From Trema orientale (lineage: Eukaryota; Streptophyta; Magnoliopsida; Rosales; Cannabaceae): a DNA stretch of 64,000 bases. Below the pieces are notes generated by a model that had not been told where the DNA came from, did not search any database, and saw only the letters and a program-made list of their open reading frames with translations. This document shows, in pieces, positions 25,966 through 35,706 of the stretch (its first letter is position 1; every line of letters starts with the position of its first letter). A program made the translations under genes and the position numbers. The DNA lies in the NCBI GenBank assembly GCA_002914845.1, contig JXTC01000239.1:147336-211335 (forward strand). The letters run 5' to 3'.

Positions 25966-26311
25966 TTTTTTTTTAAATTGAAAAACAGTTTTCATAAAAC
26001 TCAAAAAACAATTAAAGACCGAAACATTTCCATGCATAGTTTTATCAAGAATATAAAACATGAACACATAGAAATCAAGAACATGCCAGAAAATAAAAAT
26101 CGAAATAAATATGACCATTTCCTCATAGCAACAAATAATCATTCAAGCTCATTGAATCTATTGATCATCATACAAACTAGAGCGTACTCATAATATGAAC
26201 AAAACCAAACAAAAACTAGACCTTTCCGAAAATCAAAAATATCAATCAACAAGAGAATAGATCGGAGTAAAATATGCTAGATCAACAATAAAACCACGCT
26301 CTGGTACCAAT

Positions 26312-27967
26312 TGCTGGTGTTTACTGAATAAATTCCGGAAAAATATTTTCATAAAATTATTTTCAATAACATCATAGTTTTGTAAAATCAAGAAATGCAG
26401 CGGAATTGGTCGTTTAAAATTTTTCTATTTATAAAACCTTTCAGATCGTGATCTAACATAAATTAACTCTTGATCTAGATAAGAACAATACCGGATTCGC
26501 TCCACAATCTTCTTGTCTTTCCGTCTATTTTCGAAAGCCATTTGATTGATCCGTTAGGTGGTCACCTTCTTAATTCCCAACAAAAGGATCCGCAGACGAA
26601 CAAAAAGACAATCTTCCTGAACTGATTTCTCCGGGATGGCCGAAATACCAATGACTGTGAATCCCTAGTAGTGGCCGATTTTTCTCTGCTCTTTTTCTCT
26701 CTGGTTTTCGTGTGATACTCTCTTCTCAAAGGGGGGTGTTTCACGTGCAACTCTTAATTGTACAGTCAAAGAACTTTTCTCTTAACTATATAAAGAGATT
26801 AGTAAACCCTAATGGGCTTATTGGACTTTTTGGATTCAACTGATCATCAAATAACTATTGGCCTTTAATTTGAGCTAAACAGGGGACCAGATGGATCCAT
26901 AAAGCTCAAGCTCCAATGGACCATATACCCACTATCATAATTAACTCTTAATTATGATTGGGCCTTGTCCATTAATATTGGGGCATACCACTATAGGTCC
27001 AATATTGAACTCTTGGACTAAATGTCATTTTTATTTTCTGTGAAGCTTATTAATAATTAATTAGCTTAATCCGTTTAGCATGTACTATTCTTGCAGACAT
27101 AACCCCCAATGCAATGCCGTACTAGTAGGACGAAATTACTATATTACCTCTCTAATACATATTTACCTTTGAGTTGCTATTTTTCATCTAATGGATAATA
27201 ATTGACGATGGTGTTTGTATCTGCTTATACCAACACAGTCAAATTCACATAGTGAATATTGAGGCCCTGGTTTATATTATCCAAATACTTGAAAAAAGTC
27301 AAAGTGACATCATATGCATGGTATCCATCATGAAAACGTTCTACACATTTCATATACCTTATCTTCCAAGATACCGGAGTTCGAACTATAAATCGGAACT
27401 AGTTCTTTAGTAACTCAAAAAGACAAAACACAAGAAAGTAAGTTCGTTAATCACTAGAATTAAGATATTCTATAATAGTGCTAGATTAGTAAAATTAGAA
27501 ATTTGAGTTATGGCACTTAACCTCAAATTCTAATTTACTAGGTCCTATTCGATGCTGTTATAACTTTCTTATAACACACTAGTGTTTCTATCTAAAGACT
27601 CACTTCGATAATTGGAGACTTCATTAATTAAATAGACAACACTACATTCTATGGCATAGTAAAGTACTCCATCTTCAATATGCAGAATGCGAACAATTTA
27701 ATTTAGACATAATGAAATAAAGAATATAATGTCTCCCACATATGAACTCATCATACGAATAATTCTTTATTACTTATTATATGTCTCGGAATCTTTTAGA
27801 TATTTGCATAAGATAAACTTACACATCACATGTATATCAATAGGACATAAATGAAATAAAATTCATAACATAGAATTTATTAACAACAAATAGATAATAA
27901 ATAATCTGATAATAAATTGTTTATAATGTCAAAATAATAAACTGCTTTATAGGACATTATTCCAACA
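26312..27967 (-). repeat. 5' LTR of the copia element
   Basis: Pairs with 18062-19714. It is followed, in element orientation, by the primer binding site at 26298-26309. Confidence 0.92.
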
Positions 27968-27983
27968 AAAACAACATTAACTT

Positions 27984-28056
27984 CGACTCTGCTGGGGATC
28001 GAACCCAGAAGCTCTGGTTCTGTAGACCAGCGCCTTATCCACTGGGCCATGGAGTC
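27984..28056 (-). tRNA. tRNA-Arg(ACG)-like gene with anticodon ACA, probable pseudogene
   Basis: The minus strand from 28056 to 27984 folds as a 73-nt cloverleaf without an intron. It has a 5' acceptor strand GACTCCA, a D arm TGGCCCAGTGGATAA, an anticodon stem CTGGT/ACCAG, and a T arm CTGGG-TTCGATC-CCCAG. The body is that of plant tRNA-Arg(ACG). However the loop reads CTACAGA, so the anticodon (28021-28023) is ACA, not ACG. The 3' acceptor strand is CAGAGTC, which leaves two mismatches (pairs 6 and 7). ACA would read Cys codons while the body carries Arg identity, so decay is the likelier reading. The 3' end lies 12 bp from the copia target duplication. A T-run terminator is not obvious downstream. 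Confidence 0.8.
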
Positions 28057-28059
28057 ACT

Positions 28060-29105
28060 TGCAAAGCCATGATGATGTAATATAATTAACATTCTAATCT
28101 AAAATTTGAGATGCATTATAAGGGATGATATCTTAAAAAACCCCACAATTTTTAGCCTTTTGAAAAAAAAAAAAAAAACTATGCCTTTTTATTAATATCA
28201 AATAAAAACTTCTTTTTGTATTTTTTTGTCTAATTTCACTGGATTCACATATACAGTCAAAATTGGAGATTCCAATTATTGTAGAAATTACTTTATTCTT
28301 TAAAATTTTCTATTAATATCCACAAAAATGGCCGGAAGGCAACCATCTAGACTAAAAAATAATCTGTAATCTCTTAAGAATCTAATAGTATTAGCTTTCA
28401 AACACACGAAATTTCGTTTTTTGAATTTTGATATCTGAGTTCAAAAGTTAAAAATATTAAATTTTAATAATTTTGACTATACATGTGGATCCAATGTGAT
28501 ATGATAGAATAACACAAATAGAAGGTTTATTTGATACAAACACGTATGTTTTTTTTTTATTTGATAAAAAGATTAAAAATCATGGTTTATATATATATAT
28601 ATATCATCCATGCATTATAATGTTAGAAATATTACTTGTAATTTGTAAAGTCACTTGTATGGATATTCATAAGGAAAAAATTTATTTTCTTCTTTCTTTT
28701 TTTTTTTTTTCCTTCTTTCTTTTTGGGTAATTTGATTAAAGATCTTTAACCTCCTTCTTGCTTTCATAAAAACTATTTTGAATCTTCTTTAAGTCAGCAA
28801 CATTTACTCTCTAATTCAAAATCCATTTTGACATATTTACGAGAAACCAATTTTCTATTTTCCATATTTCGAATAAGCTAAAACATGTAAAATCTCCAAT
28901 TTTTAATAAATAGAATGTCTTCATCGAAATTTTCTCTTCTTTAAGCTCCAAATCTTAAAAGTAAATAATATTGGCTCTAAAACATCTGATTTTCTCATCT
29001 TTTTTTTTTTTCCCTTTAACTTGAAAGTCACTAAGAACCTAGAATTGACAAAAACAATGAAAATGATAGTAAAACTCAAAGAATACAGACAAACTGACAT
29101 AATAA
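28060..29105. other. AT-rich intergenic DNA
   Basis: Contains poly-A/T runs and a short TA microsatellite near 28588. No gene or element boundary is supported. Confidence 0.4.
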
Positions 29106-29109
29106 TTGC

Positions 29110-29610
29110 TGATAATTCGTGTTATCATGTCGTATTCGGGTCAACACGATTACGATACGATAACACTCCAACTCGAATACGATACAATTAATAAACATAT
29201 CAAAAACTTAAGCTTGAATATAATACGATTAATATACGTGTAACATGATACAACATATATAACCCGTTTAATAAATGTATCATATATCATATTATGACCT
29301 GTTTGATACGATTATTCAAAATTGACACGATTACCCTAACTTGACACGATTATACATGATAGAATTAATCTAAATTACATTTGAAACATTAAAATATCAA
29401 TAATTGTGTGTATTAGTATCATGTTGACACGACACGAAATCGACCCCCTTAATTAAATAAGTTACACTGGTCCTTTTCAAGTTAAGCAGGTGAATTCGAA
29501 ACCCATCTATTTATTATACGTGTTAGCATGTTAATCCGAAATTGACATGAAAATTAAATAGGTCACTCAAACCCATTTATTTTGTGTCATGTAGAAAATT
29601 AGCGTCCCTA
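29110..29610. repeat. Probable dispersed repeat rich in cacgat/tacgat motifs
   Basis: The stretch repeats the motifs acacgatta, atacgatta and their near relatives many times, and closes with aaacccatttatttt-type sequence. This composition is typical of a non-autonomous plant repeat, but I see no clean terminal repeats or target duplication, so class and exact ends are not established. Confidence 0.4.
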
Positions 29611-30758
29611 CATAATATTAAGTTAGAAAGATATTGAAATAATGGATAAATATGATTATATCACAATTCGGACATCGATGGTTTGAAGATTTGATTGTGA
29701 AAATGACTGAAAAATGAGAAAATCCAAGGGCCAATTTGGTCAAATTGTCTAAAAATTTGGTATATGACAGAGAAAAGAATATGGATTGATATATTGAGTA
29801 AAAAAGTAAAACAAAACTGAAGTCTGGCCCATTATTGTTTGAAGCCAGAACATAGAGAAGACCAGGCCCAACTAATTCGACCCAATAGCGAAAAGAGACT
29901 AGGTTCCATCTTGGCTTTGGCTGTCCAATATATGTATATGTATATATGTAAGTTATGGAATCATAATAGGAGGGGCCTCTTCTCTTCTAGGATTTTGTAT
30001 CTGCGTTGTGGTTGGTGCCGCTGAGTTGTAAGTCTCCTCCTTCCACTCCGCACTTATCAACATTTCAGTTCCATTGCTTGCTCTCTACTGCTTCTGAGAA
30101 AAACTGATTAACGTAATTGATGTTGTAGCACACACTTCTGTGTTTTCGATTTCGTTTGCATTTCTTGCACTTTCTTCCTTTCCAAACAGGTTTTTTACTT
30201 GTGTTTTGACATGGGTACTTTTTTTTTTTTTATTCCATGAAATTGGTTGGGAATTTCAATCGAAAATTTGTTAAGGGTAATTTTCTTTTTGGTAGCCAGT
30301 GGACTGAGATGTAAGTTTGATGAAGTTATATATTTTGAGATTAGGTTATTATTTTGCGTCTGATTCGTGATAATAGGTCATTGACTTCAAATTTCTATAA
30401 GAAAAATATGTATGTACGTAATTTTATCAGCTTCATTTTAGGTTGAGCTAATTGCTTTTGTGCGATTGATATTGATTATAGTGCTTAGTTGAATTTGAGT
30501 TTTGTATTGTTGAGGGTCGTCTGGCTCTGCTTTGGTAGCTTTAGTATCTGAATATAGATTTTCTCTGAACCGACTTTTGTAATTGAAGTTTATATAATTG
30601 AGGGTTTTTGCGGTCACTCTGATAGTGACGCTGATTTTTGCGGTTACTATGATAGTTGCCTCATCTCCGAATCCGTTTACTGATTTGAAAAAATCTTTCT
30701 TATTTTGACTCGAAAAAACAATCAGACTGATTTGGTTACAGTTCGAAACTATAACTTA
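29611..30758. other. Intergenic DNA; possible orphan 5' leader exon
   Basis: Around 29900-30030 a TA-rich segment is followed by a pyrimidine-rich leader-like stretch and a possible splice donor (gttgtaagtctcc), which resembles a non-coding first exon. No following exon is found before array sequence starts near 30760. A 33-bp near-perfect tandem repeat lies at about 30601-30658. Confidence 0.25.
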
Positions 30759-30761
30759 ACA

Positions 30762-30920
30762 AGCGAGATATTCCCACGGAAGACTAGATTAGCTCTGCAA
30801 AGCATCACAGTATCCATAAACTTAAACCTGTTCTTCACTTACCTGGTTGTGCAGTTCTACTTCGGAGGATTCGAGCTCTTCATCTTCTTCGTTGGGTGGA
30901 CTACTCTGATGACCCTCTGC
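30762..30920 (+). pseudogene. STP exon-4 fragment in inverted orientation
   Basis: The plus strand encodes SEIFPRKTRLALQSITVSIN and then an FIFFVGWTTLMT-like end. This corresponds to [20 protein letters not shown] and [12 protein letters not shown] in exon 4 of the intact STP7-like gene, with a short internal deletion. It is the only STP piece on the plus strand; the intact gene and all other remnants are on the minus strand. It abuts the left end of the right-hand array. Confidence 0.85.
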
Positions 30921-30921
30921 C

Positions 30922-31145
30922 AGTTTGAAAATGGCCTTTCTGCCAAGTTGCTAAAATTCTACATTGCTCATGAGGTATGCCTTCGGGCCTGTTAGCCATA
31001 TGCTGCTCTGCTACATGTCGATTCACTCTCTTTCCAGCCAAGGCTTTATGTCACCATTTTTCCTTCCTGCTCTAGTCTGCTTGCAATTAATTGAAATGCT
31101 GTATTCTGAATTTTAGCAACTTGGCAGAAAGGCCGTTTTCAAACT
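30922..31145. repeat. Inverted repeat with 38-bp arms
   Basis: Arms 30922-30959 and 31108-31145 match at 37 of 38 positions in opposite orientation, with a 148-bp loop. The right arm is the normal array sequence (also at about 2966-3003); the left arm is the extra inverted copy at the breakpoint next to the inverted STP fragment. Confidence 0.85.
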
Positions 31146-31400
31146 CAATAATGTACAATTGCATTCATCTTTGGAAAATAGAAGTTGATTATTTACACAC
31201 CGCAGAGAGCTGCCAACAATTTTTTTTTTCCTTTTCAAGTACAACACTGGTTGTCAAGATTCCAATGGCAGTTGCTAACTAGATATAATGAATTGATTTT
31301 ATGCAATCAAGAAGATGGATTAAATGGACCATCCAGGTGAAAAAACAGTAGCTAGATTATATCTTCATTGAATTTATAAGCAGAGAAAGTAAGTCTAGTG
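30965..31400. repeat. PPR 3'-flank repeat, copy 3 (no PPR gene upstream)
   Basis: It matches 2816-3260. Here it follows an inverted STP fragment instead of a PPR tail, so this array copy was cut at its left end. Confidence 0.8.
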
Positions 31401-31417
31401 TTATGGACTATACGTAT

Positions 31418-31675
31418 ACCTTATTTTCAAATCCAATGCCAACATCAAACATGATTCGGCTGATGACAATCTCAACAACATGGAATATTCTTGGGGAGGA
31501 GGCATTTAGAGCTGCTCCAAGACAAAAACAGACCACTTGTGATGGCGCTCTTTTTGCATCCTTTTTTTTTTTTCCAGAAGAAGCTGGAAGCGAGGCTTCC
31601 AAACCAGGAAGCCATAGAGAAGGAAGATATGCAATATTGATTGCTTCATTATACTTGCAAAAGTTGTTTTTGTAC
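31418..31675 (-). pseudogene. STP exon-2 remnant, copy 3
   Basis: Close relative of 3265-3525. The minus strand keeps a GVGIGFENK-like segment equivalent to GVGIGFGNQ at the end of exon 2 of the intact gene, but the frame is broken elsewhere. Confidence 0.8.
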
Positions 31676-32354
31676 AGGTTTTTCTTCTGTTCACACTACC
31701 TCAAAGCCCTTAGTGTAACTCAAACGTTGTTTTCTTCTTATCGATAGTCCTTTTTCTTGATCGGGAGTTTAAATTATGGCATTGTATTAATTGATGAAGA
31801 CTGAAAAGTGCACTATATGAACTGGGAAAAAAAATATTTGGTTTTTCTAACTGTCGTTTTTTGGAGAATGTAATTCAAATGATACCCAGGTTGAGATTTA
31901 ATCAAATAATTTTATGTAAAACATATGACTAGTATCATTTGCATTCTTGAATTTTAGAACTGCATAATATGAACTGAAGAATGCATATTATAGCAGGCTG
32001 CTGTTCTTGATTTTGGGTTTGAATTAGAGCACCTTGAATTGAAAAAGAGTGAAAAGTGCATATGATTATATGAGCTGGGGTTTCGTAAATATCGGTTTTT
32101 AGAGACTCTTTGTTTTACTTTTAGAGGATGCCCATGTTTAGAAGTGAGCTAATAGTACTTTTAGGTAAACCTATAGTACCATATGCATTCTTCATTTAGA
32201 AATGCAAAGTCATTTTTCTGGTTTTCATTGAAGCAAAAGGCAGTTTTATGAACTGAAGAACTGCATATTAAAGCGGGTTGCTGTCATGTCATTCCCAGTG
32301 TTTGATTTTTCTTCAATTAGAACTATTTCTTTATTAATTTTTATCGACAGGGTG
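31676..32354. repeat. Array spacer with internal short repeats, copy 2
   Basis: It matches 3526-4194 apart from small indels. No coding potential is seen. Confidence 0.75.
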
Positions 32355-32535
32355 AGAAGTTACCAGGCACATGATCATTTGAAATCCACCGGTAATGAAT
32401 AGAGCCCGGTGGCAAAATCTGTCAGCTGTTGCCATGGATATCAATGTTGATGAAACAAGAACAGCTCTGGTTATAGCAGAGGTATACGTGGAAGCATTTT
32501 CTCTGAACTTCAAGCTTGGAAACAAGACTGGAGTG
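32355..32535 (-). pseudogene. STP exon-3 3'-part remnant, copy 2
   Basis: The minus strand matches the last 60 or so codons of exon 3 of the intact gene ([20 protein letters not shown] here against [20 protein letters not shown]). It ends about 37 bp before the start of the PPR gene on the other strand. Confidence 0.85.
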
Positions 32536-32571
32536 TAAAATAGAATTACATTTTTGCCTAGCTTTCATTTC

Positions 32572-34116
32572 ATGGATTTCGCATTCAACTATGCACTTCA
32601 CTTTTCTTTTTGGAAGAAACTTTCTTTTGTGTTGCTGCAAATAAAATCTCCACACTTGAGGTTCTTCTCTTCCCACAATTACACAAGAAAAAGTTTTGAC
32701 AAGGCACTCAGAGTTCTTGACCTTATTAGTCCCAAAACCAGTGTTAGAACTATACGTCATCGTGAAGGCCATCTTCGTCTTATTAAGGACATTTTACACT
32801 CAACTTCAGAACAAATTAGCTCCCAAAGTCGAAGTTCATCAGAGAAAGTCCTTGATGTGTTTGATGAATTGCTTGAATCTACTTCTGGTTTTATTCAACC
32901 TTGCAGCGAGAGTTTTAGGATTGATGCAACTGTCTTGTCATCTGTCATAAGTTCATGTGCGTTCAGACGCAATCTTCGTGTTGGTGTTCAGTATCATTGC
33001 ACGGCGATAAAATCTGGGTTTGTTGCAAATGTTTATGCAGGAAGTTCTTTAGTCAGTTTGTATAGCAAATGCAAAGAGTTAGACAATGCTTATAGAGTTT
33101 TTCTAGAAATGCATGTGAGGAATGTAGTATCATGGACAGCTATCATTACTGGCTTCGCTCAAGAGTGGCAGATTGATGTGTGTTTGGAGCTTTTCCATTC
33201 AATGAGGAATTCGAATTTGAGACCCAATGATTTCACTTTTGCAAGTATTTTGAGTGCTTGCTCCGGTAGCGGGGCTCTTGGTCAAGGTCGGAGTATTCAT
33301 TGTCAAACAATTCAATTGGGTTTTGATTCCTACATTCATATTTCTAATGCTCTCATCTCATTGTATTGCAAGTGCGGAACTATTGAAGATGCGTTTTACA
33401 TATTTAGTATTTTGAGTACTAAAGATATAGTATCGTGGAACTCCATGATAGTAGGGTATGCCCAACATGGACTTGCTTTGCAGTCAATTGGTCTATTTGA
33501 AGAAATGAAGAAGCAAAATGTGAAAGCTGATGCCATCACATTTCTTGGTGTCCTTTCTGCATGTCGCCACGTAGGTCGTGTTGAAGAAGGTTGGCTTTAC
33601 TTCAATTCAATGATTGAACATGGTGTAGAGCCTGAACTAGATCACTATTCATGTGTTGTTGATCTTCTTGGTCGAGCTGGGTTGTTGGAAGAGGCTAGAG
33701 ATTTCATTGCAGGGATGTCTATCCCTCCAAATGCTGTTATCTGGGGCTCATTGCTTTCGTCCTGTCGCCTTCATAAGAGCGTATGGTTTGGCATCCAGGC
33801 TGCAAAGAGCAAGCTATTGCTGGAACCAACATGTGCTGCTACCTACCTGCAACTGGCAAACCTCTATGCTAGTGTGGGATGTTGGGATCATGCAGCTAGC
33901 ACTCGAAAACTGATGAAAGATAGAGGGCTGAAAACAAGTCCTGGTTATAGTTGGATTGAAATTAACAATGTTGTCTACATATTTAGGGTAGAAGACAGGT
34001 CGAACACCAGAATGGTTGGCATTCTCTCAGTTTTGGATAGTTTGTTAGACCACATGAGGACCTTAGGCTATGATTCTAAAAGACGTGAGGAAGAGACCTA
34101 TCTTTCTCATTGTTAA
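32572..34116 (+). CDS. PLS-type pentatricopeptide repeat protein, E subclass
   Basis: A single-exon, 514-residue open frame. The first in-frame ATG is 32572-32574. The N-terminus is basic and rich in Phe, Ser and Arg, as expected for an organelle presequence, probably mitochondrial. PPR motifs run from about residue 120 to 410, with L and S type landmarks such as GSSLVSLYSKCKELDNAYRV, NDFTFASILSACSGSGA, NALISLYCKCGTIEDA and [18 protein letters not shown]. They are followed by an E-type region ([26 protein letters not shown]). There is no DYW deaminase end. Such proteins bind organelle RNA one base per repeat, often for C-to-U editing with a partner deaminase. It resembles Arabidopsis At2g37320 from memory. 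It sits between STP exon remnants on the opposite strand. Two other copies in the window are dead. Promoter not identified; expression is unproven. Confidence 0.88.
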   Translation: MDFAFNYALHFSFWKKLSFVLLQIKSPHLRFFSSHNYTRKSFDKALRVLDLISPKTSVRTIRHREGHLRLIKDILHSTSEQISSQSRSSSEKVLDVFDELLESTSGFIQPCSESFRIDATVLSSVISSCAFRRNLRVGVQYHCTAIKSGFVANVYAGSSLVSLYSKCKELDNAYRVFLEMHVRNVVSWTAIITGFAQEWQIDVCLELFHSMRNSNLRPNDFTFASILSACSGSGALGQGRSIHCQTIQLGFDSYIHISNALISLYCKCGTIEDAFYIFSILSTKDIVSWNSMIVGYAQHGLALQSIGLFEEMKKQNVKADAITFLGVLSACRHVGRVEEGWLYFNSMIEHGVEPELDHYSCVVDLLGRAGLLEEARDFIAGMSIPPNAVIWGSLLSSCRLHKSVWFGIQAAKSKLLLEPTCAATYLQLANLYASVGCWDHAASTRKLMKDRGLKTSPGYSWIEINNVVYIFRVEDRSNTRMVGILSVLDSLLDHMRTLGYDSKRREEETYLSHC

Positions 34117-34636
34117 TTAGTACCAATGAAATTGCAGAACTTGGGAGAGTTACTCATGCAGTATGCGTTTCTAACATACGGCCATATGCTGCTTAGTTAC
34201 ATGTCGATTTTATTTTGCCGTCTTTTCAATAAAGGTTATGTCACCATTTTCCTTCTGCTTCTACCTGCTTGAGATTAATTGAATGCTGTATTCTGATATT
34301 AGCATCTTGGGAGAATGGCCGTATTCAAACTCAATACTGAGCAGTCAGATTCGTCTCTGGAACAGAGTTCATTTTTCAAACACCATAGAGAGCTTCCAAC
34401 TCCATTGTTTGTTGTGTTGATTTGTATAGTAATGTTTACTGTCAAGATTCCAAGGGCAGTTGCTAACTGAAACATAAAGTTATAGCCTCCTCGGAAATGT
34501 GTTGGTTTCATCTTTGCTATTGTTCAATTGTTGTTATACTATCAGGAAGATAGATTAAATCAGTTGACTTTGGACCATCAAGATGGAAAAGCAGTGGCTA
34601 ACTTTGTATGTTCCTTGAATTTTTAAGCAGAGAAAG
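34117..34636. repeat. PPR 3'-flank repeat, copy 4, with empty transposon target
   Basis: This is the counterpart of 5930-6459. At 34632-34636 it holds the single, uninterrupted gaaag at which the Ty3/gypsy element of the left array is inserted, so it preserves the pre-insertion state. Confidence 0.88.
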
Positions 34637-34659
34637 TATGTGTTATGGACTATACATAA

Positions 34660-34870
34660 GATACCTGTCACCTGATTTCCAAATCCAGTGCCATTACTTG
34701 GGTTCGAGGCATTTAGAACTGTTCAAAGATCCATTTTTTCATGTTACAGGAGGAGCTACAAGTGAGCTACGAAACCAAGAAGGTATAGAGAAGGGAGATA
34801 TATGCACCATCAATCCCTGTTATTGTACTTGCAGTAATTGTTTCTCTGCGGGTTTCGTTCTTCACACATT
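34660..34870 (-). pseudogene. STP exon-2 remnant, copy 4
   Basis: The minus strand retains a tactgcaagtaca stretch (TASTI here, NYCKYN in the intact gene), a degraded middle, and a GFGNQ-like end at about 34675-34690. Indels break the frame. Confidence 0.75.
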
Positions 34871-35092
34871 GCGAATTTCCTGCTCTTAATGTAAGTCCTC
34901 TGTAAGTTATCAATTTATTAGGACAGGAGGCATTATAGGGGTAAGACTTTCCAGTTACTTTATTTCTGAAGCAAGCACACATATGCACAAGTTCTTGTCA
35001 GATTGTCTACTTTGAGATATTGAATGTCGATGATTTATTCATGAGATATTGCAGAAAAATCTGTACCTCCAGTAGGAATATCTACTTGTTAT

Positions 35093-35240
35093 TGTCCACC
35101 CAAGTGGGCCCCACGAACACCCAAAAGCTTGGACGAAGAGGCAAATTATGATAATTACTGATATGGACAAGGGTTTCAACTTTTGAGAGTGCTTGGTGAT
35201 CACGGAACCTGAGACCCAAGATTATGGCCATTGTGTCCCG
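35093..35240 (-). pseudogene. STP exon-4 5'-part remnant
   Basis: It matches the region 35987-36120 of the intact gene (start of exon 4, from VIVAIILG to GWSWGPLGW) with substitutions and a deletion. It lies between the exon-2 remnant and the 3' end of the intact gene, so the order of STP pieces is scrambled. Confidence 0.75.
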
Positions 35241-35706
35241 TTTCCCAGAAGAAGAGGAAGAAACGATGATTAATTTAGTAGATATCTATAGATATAAGTT
35301 GTGTGTGTTTGGGAGGTGATTCTCATTGGTATGGGCCCGTTTTTTGTTTTTTGTTTTTTTTCATAAGGGGTTTTAACTTTGAGGTAGAGCATCATATGAA
35401 CTGAAGAAGACTGAGAATTTGCATATTAATTATAGTAGCTGGGGTTTTCTAAAATTATACTTTTAGTGGAAAAAAATAATGTATTTCAAATCATATCAAA
35501 GCTTAGAAATAAATTAAGAACTACGTCAAAAAAAAACTTTTGCTTCTTCATACGTAAGAGTAGACTATCCACTTCAGAAACTTCAACTTCATCCACATAA
35601 TCCCACACCCAATACCAACTTTTCTTTTTTGGGATTAGAAAGTCAAACTTGCATTATACAAATGAAAACTACAAACAAAGTCTTTTTTTTTTTTTTTTCC
35701 TGTTTC
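35241..35706. other. 3' flank of the STP7-like gene
   Basis: It includes a copy of the gaactgaagaa spacer module near 35399 and a long T run near 35684. The downstream part is the probable 3' untranslated region of the transporter. No other gene is seen. Confidence 0.5.

Larger units (their letters stand above)
18062..27967 (-). mobile_element. Ty1/copia retrotransposon with both LTRs
   Basis: LTRs lie at 26312-27967 (5' LTR in element orientation, 1656 bp) and 18062-19714 (3' LTR, 1653 bp). A perfect 5-bp duplication aaaac flanks them (18057-18061 and 27968-27972). A primer site resembling initiator-Met tRNA lies at 26298-26309, and a purine tract follows the 3' LTR border at about 19715-19728. 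In element order: an unusually long leader (about 23740-26297), gag with a UBN2-type domain and CCHC knuckle (about 22880-23740), protease, integrase, then RT and RNase H (about 20030-21860). Integrase before RT marks Ty1/copia. It resembles the Angela/Tnt1 part of the family. It is a fossil with roughly ten breaks. LTRs differ at about one site in ten, suggesting several million years. Confidence 0.93.

Noticed and set aside
25350-25980. Overlapping open frames on both strands in the GC-rich block
   Set aside because: All frames are open because stop codons are rare in GC-rich repeats. No domain, and the block lies in a retrotransposon leader.
30315-30366. Possible C/D box snoRNA (tgatgaag ... 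ctga)
   Set aside because: The boxes are too close, no terminal stem or internal box pair is seen, and such motifs are common by chance in AT-rich DNA.
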